The notes: generated by a model from the letters alone, not told the origin. Counted from the first letter of the stretch, positions 41,642 to 50,595 are shown. The stretch: DNA of 64,000 nucleotides from Myxococcales bacterium (GCA_016191785.1 JACPVJ010000111.1:17320-81319), one strand, 5' to 3'. Numbers and translations: made by a program.

Positions 41642-42736
41642 ATGAAGACGGTCGTCGTGTTCGGCGCCACGGGGTTCACCGGCCGACTGGTGGTCGAGGC
41701 CCTGCGGGCCGAACGCGTGGGCGAGATCGTGCTCGGGGGCCGGAACGAAGCCCGCCTGCGCGAGCTGTCGCAGGCGCACGGGGGCCTGCCCTTCCGAGTG
41801 GCGGACGCGCTCGAGCCCTCGACCTTGGGCCCGCTGGTCGCCGGGGCCCACGTGGTGGTCAGCACCGCCGGCCCGTTCACGACCTACGGCGAGCCGCTCG
41901 TCCGCGCCGCGCTTGCCACGGGCGCGCACTTCTTGGACACCACCGGCGAGCAGACCTACATGGCGCGAATCCTCGAGCGGTATCACGGCGCCGCGACGGA
42001 GAAGCGCGTCGCCGTGGTCAACGCGCAGGCCTTCGAGTTCGCGCTGGGCTACTGCGCGGCAGCGCTGCTCTGCGAGTGGGATCCGGCGATCCACACCGTC
42101 GACGTGTTCAACCGCGTCTACGGCTTCGGCGCCTCGCGCGGCACTCGAGAGTCCGCCCTGCGCCAGGCGGTGGAAGTGGCGCTGATCCGCAGGGGCGGTC
42201 GGCTCACGCCGCGCGGGCTCTCCCCCCTTCCCGAGTGGGTCACCTGGCCCGACACCGGCAAGCGCGAGCCGGCGGCGCCGTTCCCGGGCGGCGAAGCGCT
42301 GCACCTGGTCCGCACCCACCCGGAGGTGCTGAACGTGACCACGAACCTGGCGATGCCCGCCCGGGTCGCCTTGCCGCTCATGGTGGGGTGGAGCGCGCGT
42401 CCGCTCTTGGCCGCGGCGTCGAAGGCAGGCCTGCTCGAGCCGCTCCGGCGCAGGATCCGATCGGGGGACGAGGGCCCGACCGAGCACCAGCGCGAGGCGA
42501 GCGGGTTCAGGGTGCTGGCCCGGGGCCAGAGCGACGTCGCCACCCGGGGCGTCCTCGTGACCGGGCGGGACGCGTACGGCACCACGGGGTGGATCTGCGC
42601 GCTCGGAGCGAAGCGCTTGTGCGACGGTCCGCCGAACGCCGTCGGGGTGATCTCCACGGATCAGGCCTTCGGAGCCGAGGCCTTCCTGAAGGCGCTCGAG
42701 CCCCACGGCGTGCGCGTCAGCCGCCACGAGATGTGA
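41642..42736 (+). CDS. Saccharopine-dehydrogenase-like NAD(P)-binding oxidoreductase
   Basis: A 364-residue Rossmann-fold protein: KTVVVFGATGFTGRLVVEAL nucleotide-binding loop, then LGGRNEARLREL and STAGPFTTYGEPLVRAAL, wording typical of saccharopine-dehydrogenase-like and trans-acting enoyl reductase proteins. It lacks the saccharopine-specific C-terminal part. Enzymes of this group reduce polyketide or lipid intermediates. The gene converges on the TonB receptor gene with a single base between stops. The substrate is unknown. Confidence 0.8.
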   Translation: MKTVVVFGATGFTGRLVVEALRAERVGEIVLGGRNEARLRELSQAHGGLPFRVADALEPSTLGPLVAGAHVVVSTAGPFTTYGEPLVRAALATGAHFLDTTGEQTYMARILERYHGAATEKRVAVVNAQAFEFALGYCAAALLCEWDPAIHTVDVFNRVYGFGASRGTRESALRQAVEVALIRRGGRLTPRGLSPLPEWVTWPDTGKREPAAPFPGGEALHLVRTHPEVLNVTTNLAMPARVALPLMVGWSARPLLAAASKAGLLEPLRRRIRSGDEGPTEHQREASGFRVLARGQSDVATRGVLVTGRDAYGTTGWICALGAKRLCDGPPNAVGVISTDQAFGAEAFLKALEPHGVRVSRHEM

Positions 42737-42737
42737 G

Positions 42738-44672
42738 TCACCACCAGAGCTCGGCGCTCGCGTGCACGCTCCGCCCAGGCAGCGGCATGCCGACGGTGTC
42801 GACCTGTCGCGCGTCGAGCGCATTCTCGACCGCGCCGCGCAGCGCCAGCCGCCGCTCGAGCACGAACACCGCCAGATCGGCTCCGAGCGTCCACTGCGCG
42901 TCGATCACCACGAGGCCCGCGGGGTCGGCGACGCGCGAGCCGCGATGGAGCACGGTCGTGGCGAGCGCGACGCGATCCACCCCGGCCAAGCGGTCGGCGT
43001 AGAGCTCGAGGCGGGCGCTGCCCACCAGGCGCGACTGAAACGGGAGCAGGTCGCTCTCGAGCTGGCGATCGTCGCTGACGTCCCGCGGGTCGAGCAGGGT
43101 CAGCGCGAGATCGAGGCGCGCGTGGTCGAAGGCCTGCGCCGCCGTGGCCAGCTCGAGCCCGAGAAACCGCGCGCGGCCGACGTTGTACGGCCGCACGGTG
43201 CCGAAGGTGGCCCGGCGAAACGCCACCAGATCGTCCGCGACGCGCGCGAACGCGAAGGCATCGGCCCAGAGCGAGACGTCTCGGCCCGGCATCGTGGCTC
43301 GCGCTCCGACGTCGAGCGACGACCCGGTCTCTTCCGCGAGGTCCGGATTGCCGCGCACCACCGCGCTCATCCCGTAGAGCTCACCCAGGGTCGGCACCCG
43401 GGTGTACCGTCCGGCGTTGGCCAAGAGCGACACCTGCTCGCCCAGCCGCAGCTCGGCGCCGACCCGCGCCGCGGGCGCCCAGAGGTCGCGCTCGCGTCCG
43501 CCGCCGCTCGTCGCGTGGCGTTCGGCAGCCCCCACCATCGCCAGCGAGAGCTGCGGTCCGAGCTCGATCCGAGCGCTGCCGTCGACGCGCGACGTCTCTC
43601 GCCGCGCGCGTTGCCCGGGGTCGGCCCGGAGCACCTCGAGGTCTTCGCCGCCACCCAGGCGAAGGCGCAGGGCGTCGCTCGCGTCCCAGGTGACGTGCGC
43701 GCCCTGGCCGCCACGGGCTCCGCGGCTCACCAGCAGCGGGGTGCCGGTGCCGAGCTCACCCTTCGGATCGCTGAGCTGGTGCGAGCCGACCAGCGCGTGG
43801 GTCACGAGGTCCAGCCGACACTGCCGGGCGCACGGCACCGTCGAGCGCACCCCGGCGAGCGTGCGCTCGACCCGGGCCCGGGCGCTTCGGGCCGGGATCA
43901 CCCCCAGGCCCGTGGCCCCCTGCTCCCGGCGGAAGCCGCTCAGCACGGTGATCACGCTGGCATCCCGCCCGAGGCGGGTCCGCCCCACGGCCCAGACGTC
44001 CCACCCGCTGGCGTCGGCGTTCGGCCGTCGCACCACGCGATCATCTGCGCTGTTCGCCGTGGTCCCCGCGTCGTCCACGTATTCGTAGTCGTTGTCCGCG
44101 CGCTCGTGGCGCAGGCCGACCAAGGCGCCCGAGCCCGATCCGACGGCCGCGCCACCGACGAACAGCGATCGCGCACCGAAGCTGCCGACGCCGACGCCGG
44201 CGCCCAGCGTCGAGCGCCGCGGGAACCGCGGCTCGAGCAGCACCGCGCCGCCGATGCCCATGCGATCGACGCCCTCCGGCGCGGTGCCGCGGAACACCTC
44301 GACGCGGTCGAGCATCCACAGCGGGACCTGTGAGAGATCGGCGGCACCGATCAGGTCGTCGTTCAGCCGGATCCCCGCGAGGTAGACCGGCGTCTGCGCG
44401 CTGGTCGCGCCGCGCAGCGACGCCGTCGAAAAGTCCGAGCTCGCGCCGGTGCGCTGGATCTGGGTCCCCGGGACGCGGGTCAGCACGTCGGGCAGCTCGG
44501 CACCGGGGACCTCGAGCTCGGCCCGCGCGATCTGGGTCGAGGCGGCGGTCGGCTCGCGTTTCGAGGTCCGGCTCAGCCGGTCGCCCTGCACCACGACCTC
44601 GGTGGGCGGCTCTTCCGCCCGCGCCGCGCCGGCGATCAGCGCGAGCGCGATCACGACCCGCGCGCGAGTCAC
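42738..44672 (-). CDS. BtuB-like TonB-dependent receptor
   Basis: A 644-residue outer-membrane receptor. Signal peptide ARVVIALALIAGAARAEE, TonB-box-like TEVVVQGD, plug domain (~50-155; PDVLTRVPGTQIQRTG, STASLRGATSAQTPVYLAGIRLND, VEVFRGTAPEG), then a ~490-residue barrel with receptor strands (RYTRVPTLGELYG, NPDLAEETGSSLDVGA, VENALDARQVDTVG). Vitamin B12 or another corrinoid is the likely ligand because the operon starts with a cobalamin riboswitch. The GTG start overlaps the upstream lipoprotein stop (44669-44672). The plug and last strand are intact. Confidence 0.86.
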   Translation of the reverse strand: MTRARVVIALALIAGAARAEEPPTEVVVQGDRLSRTSKREPTAASTQIARAELEVPGAELPDVLTRVPGTQIQRTGASSDFSTASLRGATSAQTPVYLAGIRLNDDLIGAADLSQVPLWMLDRVEVFRGTAPEGVDRMGIGGAVLLEPRFPRRSTLGAGVGVGSFGARSLFVGGAAVGSGSGALVGLRHERADNDYEYVDDAGTTANSADDRVVRRPNADASGWDVWAVGRTRLGRDASVITVLSGFRREQGATGLGVIPARSARARVERTLAGVRSTVPCARQCRLDLVTHALVGSHQLSDPKGELGTGTPLLVSRGARGGQGAHVTWDASDALRLRLGGGEDLEVLRADPGQRARRETSRVDGSARIELGPQLSLAMVGAAERHATSGGGRERDLWAPAARVGAELRLGEQVSLLANAGRYTRVPTLGELYGMSAVVRGNPDLAEETGSSLDVGARATMPGRDVSLWADAFAFARVADDLVAFRRATFGTVRPYNVGRARFLGLELATAAQAFDHARLDLALTLLDPRDVSDDRQLESDLLPFQSRLVGSARLELYADRLAGVDRVALATTVLHRGSRVADPAGLVVIDAQWTLGADLAVFVLERRLALRGAVENALDARQVDTVGMPLPGRSVHASAELWW

Positions 44673-45424
44673 GGGCACGCTGCGTTGACGATGCCCACGG
44701 CGTCCAGGTCGAAGACGCCGTTCATGCCCTCGAGGTCCGCGCGATCGGTGATGCGCACGAAGCGGGCTTCGGTCACGCCGACGTCGGCCAGGTCGTAGGC
44801 GTCCCCGCCCGCGACCGCCGGGTCGAGCGGATCGATCGAGTTGTCGGCGGCGTTGGCGTACACCGGATGCCAGCCCGCGCACGCACCGAAGGGCGCGGCG
44901 CTGGCGGTGCAAGGAAACGCGGTGAAGGTCTGGCCGTCGGCGCTGACCTCGACGGTGGCGAGCTCGGCGAAGACCTGGCCGGGATCACCGCCGGCGAAGA
45001 ACGCATTCTCGAACACGATGAAGTCGGGACCCGCACCGTCCACGATGCGTGTCTGCCCGAAGGCCACCGTCACCTGCCCACCGTTGCCGAGCGAGACCAC
45101 GTCCAGCGAGCCCTTGAGCGAACCGCCGCCGCGCGGCGGGCCGAAGATCGGCGACGGGAACTCGACCTGGCCCGTGCTCTGGCCGGGTCCGAACTCGTGG
45201 CTCGGTGCGGCGGTGGCGAAGCGTGGACAGGTCTCGGCACCCGCCGCGCCCCCGCTGCCGCCGCCCGCCATGCCCCCGCTGGCGGCGCCCGCCGCGCCGC
45301 CGGCCGAGGTCACGCTGCCGTGCCCGCCGTTGCCCCCGACCGCCGCGCTGCCCGAGTCGTCACTGCCGCATCCCCCCGCGCAGGTCGCGAGGCAGAGAGC
45401 CATGAGCCATGTTCGCTTCGTCAT
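44669..45424 (-). CDS. B12-regulated surface lipoprotein, putative corrinoid-capture protein
   Basis: A 251-residue lipoprotein: lipobox CAGGC (Cys about 19), a Gly/Ala/Ser linker to ~65, then a ~185-residue beta-rich domain with FIVFENAFFAGGD, ATVEVSADGQTFTAFPC, GWHPVYANAADNSIDPLDP, GGDAYDLADVGVTEARFVRITD and a final FDLDAVGIVN. The phrases resemble 'cell surface protein' families from other phyla found beside B12 riboswitches. It is the first gene after the cobalamin riboswitch, has a site GGAGGT 4 nt before its ATG, and overlaps the TonB receptor. A job like Bacteroides BtuG (surface B12 capture) is inferred; there is no sequence likeness to BtuG that I can claim. Confidence 0.72.
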   Translation of the reverse strand: MTKRTWLMALCLATCAGGCGSDDSGSAAVGGNGGHGSVTSAGGAAGAASGGMAGGGSGGAAGAETCPRFATAAPSHEFGPGQSTGQVEFPSPIFGPPRGGGSLKGSLDVVSLGNGGQVTVAFGQTRIVDGAGPDFIVFENAFFAGGDPGQVFAELATVEVSADGQTFTAFPCTASAAPFGACAGWHPVYANAADNSIDPLDPAVAGGDAYDLADVGVTEARFVRITDRADLEGMNGVFDLDAVGIVNAACP

Positions 45425-45507
45425 CGTGACCTCCGGGCGAGGCGCGCGCCCTTGTGGTGAATCACCTCCTCGGATCTCACGCCGCCTGCTTGGCGGCGCT
45501 TCCGAGG

Positions 45508-45661
45508 TCCCGACGGTCAGGTCTTCTGACTTCTCGCTGAGCCCGGTCGCCTTCCCAGCTCTCGCCAGTGGCTTCGTCGACCAGGCCGTCCCGAGTTACA
45601 GCGGCGGCTCCGTGCCGGATTTTCACCGGCTTCCCTTGGTGTCGGTAAGGCTTCGGGTACC
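45508..45661 (-). promoter_or_regulatory. Cobalamin (B12) riboswitch
   Basis: Read on the minus strand, the conserved elements appear in order: GGGAAGCCGGTGAAAATCCGG (around 45635-45615), GCTGTAACTCGG (45604-45593), the B12 box GCCACTGGCGAGAGCTGGGAAGG (about 45573-45551), and GAAGTCAGAAGACC (45532-45519). This is the class-I cobalamin aptamer. A GC hairpin (45481-45497) lies between the aptamer and the first gene, which could be part of the expression platform. It controls the lipoprotein and TonB receptor genes downstream. Confidence 0.93.
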
Positions 45662-45754
45662 ACGGCCCCGGCGGCCACGCAATCACCCCGACGCCTCCAC
45701 ACGGCTTCCTTCGGGCCATCACGCGCGGAGCGTTGGATCGGCCTGAGGTCAGTG

Positions 45755-47263
45755 ATGAGCCATGAGCCACCGCCGCTTCCGCCCCAGATGTCCGAGCCGC
45801 CCGCGCTCGATCCCCGCCCGAGCGGTCCGCCCCGAGCGCGCCACGCGCTCTTGGTCAACCCGTTCTACCGGAAGGACCGCCACTCGAGCTTCGGCAAACA
45901 CGTGCTCACTCCCAGCCTGGCGCTCACCAGCGTCGCGGCCGGCACGCCACCCGAATGGACGGTGGCGCTCTGGGACGAGAACCTGCTGCAAGGCCCGCCG
46001 CCGCTCGAGCCGTTCCCGAGCGTGGTCGGGATCACCGTGCACCTCACCTTCGCCAAGCGCGCTTACCAGCTGGCGCGCTACTACCGCGAGCGCGGGGCGA
46101 AGGTCGTGCTCGGAGGCCTGCACGTCCAGGCGTGCCCCGACGAGGCCGCGCCCCACGCCGACGCGCTGGCCCTGGGCGAGGGGGTGCAGCTCTGGCCCCA
46201 GATCCTCGCGGACGCCGAGCGCGGCTGCCTTGCTCCGCGTTACGTCGGCAGCTTCGGCGCGCCGTTTCGCGACGAACCGGCGCCGCGTCGCTCGCTGGTG
46301 CCGCGCGCCCACTTTCTCACCCCGACGAGCTTGATGGCGACCCGGGGCTGCCACAACCGCTGCGGCTTCTGCACCCTCTCCACCGAGGGCCTGCGCATGC
46401 CCTACCAGATGCGCGACCCCGAGCAGATCGCCGCCGAGTGGCGCGCCGAGGGCACGCCCTATGGGGTGTTTCTGGACAACAACCTGAGCTCGAGCCGAAC
46501 GTACCTGTCGCGCCTGTGCCGCGCGCTCGCACCGCTCGAGAAGATCTGGAGCGCCGCCGTCAGCATCGACGTCACCGACGATCCTGCCGTGGTCCGCCAG
46601 ATGGCGCTCGCGGGTTGCACCGCGGTGTTCGTCGGCTTCGAGTCGCTCACCGCCCAGAACCTGATCGACGCCGGGAAGAAGACCCCGCGCCCCGACGACT
46701 ACGCCCGCCGCGTGCGGATCCTCCACGACGTCGGCATCGCGGTGAACGGCAGCTTCGTGCTCGGCTTCGACCACGACGGCCCGGACGTGTTCGACCGCAC
46801 CGTGCGCTTCGTCGAGGCCGCGCGGCTCGAGTGCGCCACGTTCCACATCCTGACGCCGTACCCGGGCACCCCGCTGTTCGCGCGCTTGAATGCGGAGGGG
46901 CGTCTGCTCCACCAAGACTGGGATCGCTACGACACTGCGCACGCCGTCTTCCGCCCGCTCCGCATGAGCCCCGTCGAGCTCGAGCGTGGCTACGCCGAGT
47001 GCTATTCGCGGCTGTTTTCTGCGGCTTCCATCTGGCGGCGGCGCCCCGAGCGCACCAGCGAGCTCCCGGCTTATCTGGCTATGAGCGCCCTGTACAAGCG
47101 CAGCAACGCGCTCTGGCCAGTGATGATCGAGCGTGCGCTCACCGGGCGCGCCTGGCAGCCGCTGGTCGAGGGCGCGCGGCGGCGTCACCTGGCGTTCCGC
47201 CGGCGCCTCGCGAGGTCGAGCTTTCGTTCCGGATACTTGGCGCCCGTCTACGCCGGCGTGTGA
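45755..47263 (+). CDS. B12-binding-type radical SAM protein
   Basis: A 502-residue radical SAM enzyme. The first ~185 residues form a B12-binding-like Rossmann domain (HALLVNPFYRK, VVGITVHLTF, AKVVLGGLHVQ, DALALGEG), then the [4Fe-4S] motif CHNRCGFC (C199, C203, C206) and SAM-domain strands (GVFLDNNLSSSRTYL, AVFVGFESL, GSFVLGFDHDGPDV, HILTPYPGTPLF). The class includes methylases, ring-forming enzymes and P-methyltransferases. The ATG at 45755 is used (GAGGT 5 nt before); GTG at 45752 is also in frame. It is divergent from the B12 riboswitch operon, so cofactor supply and use sit side by side. Confidence 0.85.
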   Translation: MSHEPPPLPPQMSEPPALDPRPSGPPRARHALLVNPFYRKDRHSSFGKHVLTPSLALTSVAAGTPPEWTVALWDENLLQGPPPLEPFPSVVGITVHLTFAKRAYQLARYYRERGAKVVLGGLHVQACPDEAAPHADALALGEGVQLWPQILADAERGCLAPRYVGSFGAPFRDEPAPRRSLVPRAHFLTPTSLMATRGCHNRCGFCTLSTEGLRMPYQMRDPEQIAAEWRAEGTPYGVFLDNNLSSSRTYLSRLCRALAPLEKIWSAAVSIDVTDDPAVVRQMALAGCTAVFVGFESLTAQNLIDAGKKTPRPDDYARRVRILHDVGIAVNGSFVLGFDHDGPDVFDRTVRFVEAARLECATFHILTPYPGTPLFARLNAEGRLLHQDWDRYDTAHAVFRPLRMSPVELERGYAECYSRLFSAASIWRRRPERTSELPAYLAMSALYKRSNALWPVMIERALTGRAWQPLVEGARRRHLAFRRRLARSSFRSGYLAPVYAGV

Positions 47264-47336
47264 CCGCGGGTGGCGCAGCTGCATCCATCCGAGGCTCTTG
47301 AATGTCACTCGCAGATGGAGCTACAGACCGCGCACG

Positions 47337-47513
47337 ATGACCCCGACCCCTCGCCTCAAGAACGAACCCGAGCTCGAGGACACCTGGTTCGCCGAGCCCG
47401 CGCCCATCTCCACCGAGCAGCCCACTTCCGTCGACCCCGAGCTCGACGGCGAGTGGTTCGCACGCGGCCGCCCGCTCTCGAGCCGCCCGCCGCCGCCCGA
47501 CGCGCAGGCCTGA
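47337..47513 (+). CDS. Small acidic protein, unknown
   Basis: A 58-residue hypothetical protein (MTPTPRLKNEPELEDTWF...). Two related units, ELEDTWFAEP and ELDGEWFARG, suggest a tiny internal repeat, perhaps a short interaction motif. It lies 73 bp after the radical SAM gene on the same strand and could be a substrate or accessory peptide, but nothing proves it is made. Confidence 0.42.
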   Translation: MTPTPRLKNEPELEDTWFAEPAPISTEQPTSVDPELDGEWFARGRPLSSRPPPPDAQA

Positions 47514-47525
47514 GCCGCCGGCTTC

Positions 47526-47951
47526 TCACTCGATGTCGAGCGAGAAGCTGACGACCTTGTCCTTGTCGAAGCCGAGGCTGTTGTAGAAGTTCAGCACGGT
47601 GGTGTCGGCCTTCACCAGCGGCGTGATTTTCACCTTGCTAGGGCCTTTGCTCAGCGCCTCGCGCAGCTTGCCCACGAGCTTCTTCCCGATGCCGCGGCCC
47701 TGGAAGTCCGGGTGCACCATCAGCTCTTGGATGTAGAGCACCACGCCGGTCTCACGCTCGAAGGTGTAGGCCAAGATGGCGCCGGCCACGCGCCCCTCGT
47801 CCAGCGCGACCTGGCACGACGCGGGCTCGAACCGATAGAACTTCTCGATGTACGCCCGCGCCCCGGCCAGCGACCAGCTGGCGTGGTAGGCGGCGAGGTA
47901 CAGCTCCGAGACGGCGTCGACGTCGCCGTCCTTCATGCTTCGGATGTCCAT
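47526..47951 (-). CDS. GNAT-family N-acetyltransferase
   Basis: A 141-residue GNAT protein. The acetyl-CoA pyrophosphate loop is clear (VHPDFQGRGIGKKLVGKL), preceded by the strand VVLYIQELM and followed by NFYNSLGFDKD. The length fits a single GNAT domain. It transfers an acetyl group to an unknown amine. It faces the small gene at 47337 with a 12-bp gap between stops, and there is no obvious operon partner. Confidence 0.86.
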   Translation of the reverse strand: MDIRSMKDGDVDAVSELYLAAYHASWSLAGARAYIEKFYRFEPASCQVALDEGRVAGAILAYTFERETGVVLYIQELMVHPDFQGRGIGKKLVGKLREALSKGPSKVKITPLVKADTTVLNFYNSLGFDKDKVVSFSLDIE

Positions 47952-48019
47952 GCGCGCGTTCTAGCAGAGCGGGCGGGCGCGCGTCAGCACCCGGCACCCG
48001 CGAACAGGGCTACGCAGCG

Positions 48020-48484
48020 TCACTCTTCTTTCGGCGCGGAGGTGCTGAGGCGGAGCGGGTTTCGGGCGGGCACGCCCGCCCACACGTCGCTCCCGCAGTA
48101 GGGCGTGAGCGAGCCCGCCACGCGGCTCGCGCTGCCGCGGCGATGAAGGGCGAGGGCGAGGGACACGGGCTCGGCGCCGCACGGCCCCCCGGAGACCGGC
48201 GGGCTCGAGAGCTTGGCGGTGATCAGCGTCACGTCGGCCTCGGGAAAGCGCTCGAGCTGGCCGGTGCCGGTGAGGACCGCGCCGTCCGCTGCGACCCCGA
48301 ACCCGCGGCTGAGCGTGAGGCGAACGGTCAACGCGTCGCCCCGCGCTTCGACGCGCGCCTCGGCGGTTTCCCGGATGTCCACGTCCAGCGCGAGCACCTC
48401 GGTTCGCGCGGAGTCCGCGCCCTCTTCGCCGTCGTGGCAGGCGGGCAGGGCCCCGAGCGCGATCACGATCCAGAGGCGTCTCAT
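48020..48484 (-). CDS. Small lipoprotein, unknown
   Basis: A 154-residue protein with signal RRLWIVIALGALPAC (lipobox), then a beta-rich mature part (EVLALDVDIRETAEARVEARGDALTVRLTLS) and a Cys pair (GGPCGAE, TPYCGSD). It has no known domain. Its ATG overlaps the stop of the GH57/38-like gene (ATGA at 48481-48484), so the two belong to one operon and probably to one function. Confidence 0.66.
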   Translation of the reverse strand: MRRLWIVIALGALPACHDGEEGADSARTEVLALDVDIRETAEARVEARGDALTVRLTLSRGFGVAADGAVLTGTGQLERFPEADVTLITAKLSSPPVSGGPCGAEPVSLALALHRRGSASRVAGSLTPYCGSDVWAGVPARNPLRLSTSAPKEE

Positions 48485-50238
48485 CGCGAGACCCTCCGCG
48501 TCACGTTGATGCTGCGGGCCAGCGCCAGCGCCTGCTCCGAAGTGCCCTCGAACAGGTGAAAGACCCAGGTCGCGCCCTCGTCGGCGGCCAGGGTCTCGTC
48601 CACGATCTCGATGTCGCCGCTCTCGCGCGTGATCTTGGCCGCGAGGTGAACCCGCGCCTGGTCCTTGATCAAGAACCGCTGCTTGGCCAGGCTGACCAGA
48701 CCGATGGGCAGCGCCAGCTGGAAGCTCTCGAAGCTGAAGTCGCTGCGGCGATACTTGGCCAGCGCGTCGTCGGCGAGCGCGCGGGTGGTGACGAATTCGT
48801 CCTCGAGCGTGCCGGGAAACGCCACCCTCACCTTGGTCGACGTGCCGGCGCCGAAGGTGATCTCGACGCGGTGGTGACCCGCCTCGACCTCTTCCCAGCT
48901 GGTGACCACCTCGCGGTCTCCGGCGTCGATGGCGAGCTCGAGGGGCGCGTCGGTGGTCGTCCCACGGAGCTCGGCCGCGGCCCCCGGGGTCATGCTGCCC
49001 GCGGCGGGGTCGATCGTGACCTCTGCGTCGCCGGCCTCGGCCTTCGCCCGACGGATCACCTCCCGCGCGACGCGCAGCGCCTCGGTACAGTGCGCGATCC
49101 CGTACTCGACCTCGCCGCGGAACGGGTTGATGCCCGACGCGTCGGTGACCTGACCCAGGAAGAGCAGGCGCCAGGCGGCGTCGAGCTCGGCCCGCGCGTC
49201 GAGCTTCGCGCTCTTGGCGGCGATCTCTGCGGCCAGAAGCTCGCGCTGGGCGAGCGCCCCGAGCGATCGCACCTCGTTGTCGCGCTCCCCCGGCCAGATC
49301 CCCTTGCCCCCGAGCCAGCGCAGCACGCCGCTCGTGCTCTTCGGTTGCCAGGTGCCATCCAAGAGCGGCGGCATGGGGGCATGCGGCACCTTGTCTTTGA
49401 CCGCGTCCACGTACTTGTCGACGGTGACGATGGCGAAGCCCTGGGCCTCGAGCGCCAAGAGCTCGTCCTCGTACTTCTTCACCGCCTCGGGTTTATGGCG
49501 AAACACGTCGGGGAAGTAGGGGTTCAGGTCGCCGGTCGCCAAGAGCTCGCCGTCGTCGAGGAAGGTCCAGGTCAGCTCGACGTCCGAGCTGCTCGCGCCC
49601 TTCCCGCCCTGGACCGCGAGGACGTCGCCGAAGGCGTAGAGCGGCTGCGCGGGTTGGTCGCCGTGCTGGAAGGTCCACAGGTTCTTCGGCCACACCATGT
49701 TGCGGTACCCGAGCTCGCTCATCCGCGACGCGATCGCTTCCCCCGCCTGCCCTTCTTGACAGAACACGGTGCGCGAGAGCGGGACGTCGTACTTGTCGAA
49801 CGTCGCCTGGGTCAGCGCCTGCGAGCGCTTCCAGCTCTCGGCCGGGTACCCGACGAAGAGCTGATCGGAATAGTGGAAGCTCACCACGTCGATCTGCCCG
49901 CTCTTGGCCAGCGTGCGCAGCTTCTCGAGCACCTTGGGGTGCCGGGCGGCGAGGGCGTCCAGGAAATAGCCCTGGAGCTCGATGTCCACGCCCCAGCTGG
50001 GGTGCTTTTCGTACAGATCGATCACCGGCGCGAAGCTCTCGGTCACGATCATGTCCTCGATCGCGTCGTTCTCCAGATCCAGCTCCGCGTTGGGGATCGC
50101 CCAGAACCCGAGCATGCCGCCGGCGACGTACTGCAGGTTGAAGTGGAACAGGCCGAGCGCGAACTTCTCTTGAGCGGCGCTGGGCCAAGACAGCGCGGTC
50201 GCCAGCGCGGCCAGAGCCAGTGCGAGGGGGCGCTTCAT
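48481..50238 (-). CDS. Secreted GH57/GH38-like (beta/alpha)7 protein
   Basis: A 585-residue exported protein: signal ALALAALATALSWPSAAQE, then a (beta/alpha)7-type domain (~25-290) with LGLFHFNLQYVAGG, DIELQGYFLDALAARHP, VVSFHYSDQL, RTVFCQEGQAGE and DLNPYFPDVF, followed by helical and beta-rich C-terminal parts. Phrases around the first strand and the 'ELQG' block resemble glycoside hydrolase families 57 and 38, but catalytic residues cannot be assigned safely. Predicted periplasmic or surface polysaccharide enzyme. The following lipoprotein is coupled to it. Confidence 0.62.
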   Translation of the reverse strand: MKRPLALALAALATALSWPSAAQEKFALGLFHFNLQYVAGGMLGFWAIPNAELDLENDAIEDMIVTESFAPVIDLYEKHPSWGVDIELQGYFLDALAARHPKVLEKLRTLAKSGQIDVVSFHYSDQLFVGYPAESWKRSQALTQATFDKYDVPLSRTVFCQEGQAGEAIASRMSELGYRNMVWPKNLWTFQHGDQPAQPLYAFGDVLAVQGGKGASSSDVELTWTFLDDGELLATGDLNPYFPDVFRHKPEAVKKYEDELLALEAQGFAIVTVDKYVDAVKDKVPHAPMPPLLDGTWQPKSTSGVLRWLGGKGIWPGERDNEVRSLGALAQRELLAAEIAAKSAKLDARAELDAAWRLLFLGQVTDASGINPFRGEVEYGIAHCTEALRVAREVIRRAKAEAGDAEVTIDPAAGSMTPGAAAELRGTTTDAPLELAIDAGDREVVTSWEEVEAGHHRVEITFGAGTSTKVRVAFPGTLEDEFVTTRALADDALAKYRRSDFSFESFQLALPIGLVSLAKQRFLIKDQARVHLAAKITRESGDIEIVDETLAADEGATWVFHLFEGTSEQALALARSINVTRRVSR

Positions 50239-50241
50239 GCT

Positions 50242-50595
50242 TCAGCCCTTGGGAAACGGCGGCCAGCCCAGGCCTCGACCACCGACCACGTGCAGGTGCA
50301 CGTGGAACACGCTCTGCCCGGCCTCGACCCCGCAGTTCATCACCGTGCGGTAGCCCCGCTCGGACAGCCCCTCGAGCTTGGCCACCTCGGCCGCGACCCG
50401 GAACAGGTGACCCATGTCGGCTTCGTGCTCGGGCCCCAGGTCGTTGATGGTCGAGACGTGGACCCGGGGGATCACCAGCACGTGGGTCGGCGCGACCGGG
50501 TTGATGTCGCGAAACGCCAGCGCGCGGTCGTCCTCGTACACGACCGTCGCGGGGATCTTCTTGTCCGAGATCTTGCAGAACAGGCAGCCGTCCAT
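50242..50595 (-). CDS. HIT-family nucleotide hydrolase (HinT-like)
   Basis: A 117-residue histidine-triad protein. The triad is VFHVHLHVVGG near residue 97-105, and the N-terminus CLFCKISDKKIPATVVYEDD, RDINPVAPTHVLVIPRVH is typical of HinT. It hydrolyses purine nucleoside phosphoramidates such as AMP-lysine. Same strand as dtd at 50636 (40 bp gap), so likely co-transcribed behind it. Confidence 0.9.
   Translation of the reverse strand: MDGCLFCKISDKKIPATVVYEDDRALAFRDINPVAPTHVLVIPRVHVSTINDLGPEHEADMGHLFRVAAEVAKLEGLSERGYRTVMNCGVEAGQSVFHVHLHVVGGRGLGWPPFPKG

Noticed and set aside
42762..44333. 523-codon plus-strand frame opposite the TonB receptor
   Set aside because: Receptor plug and barrel motifs are on the minus strand; the plus-strand translation is Arg/His-rich noise.
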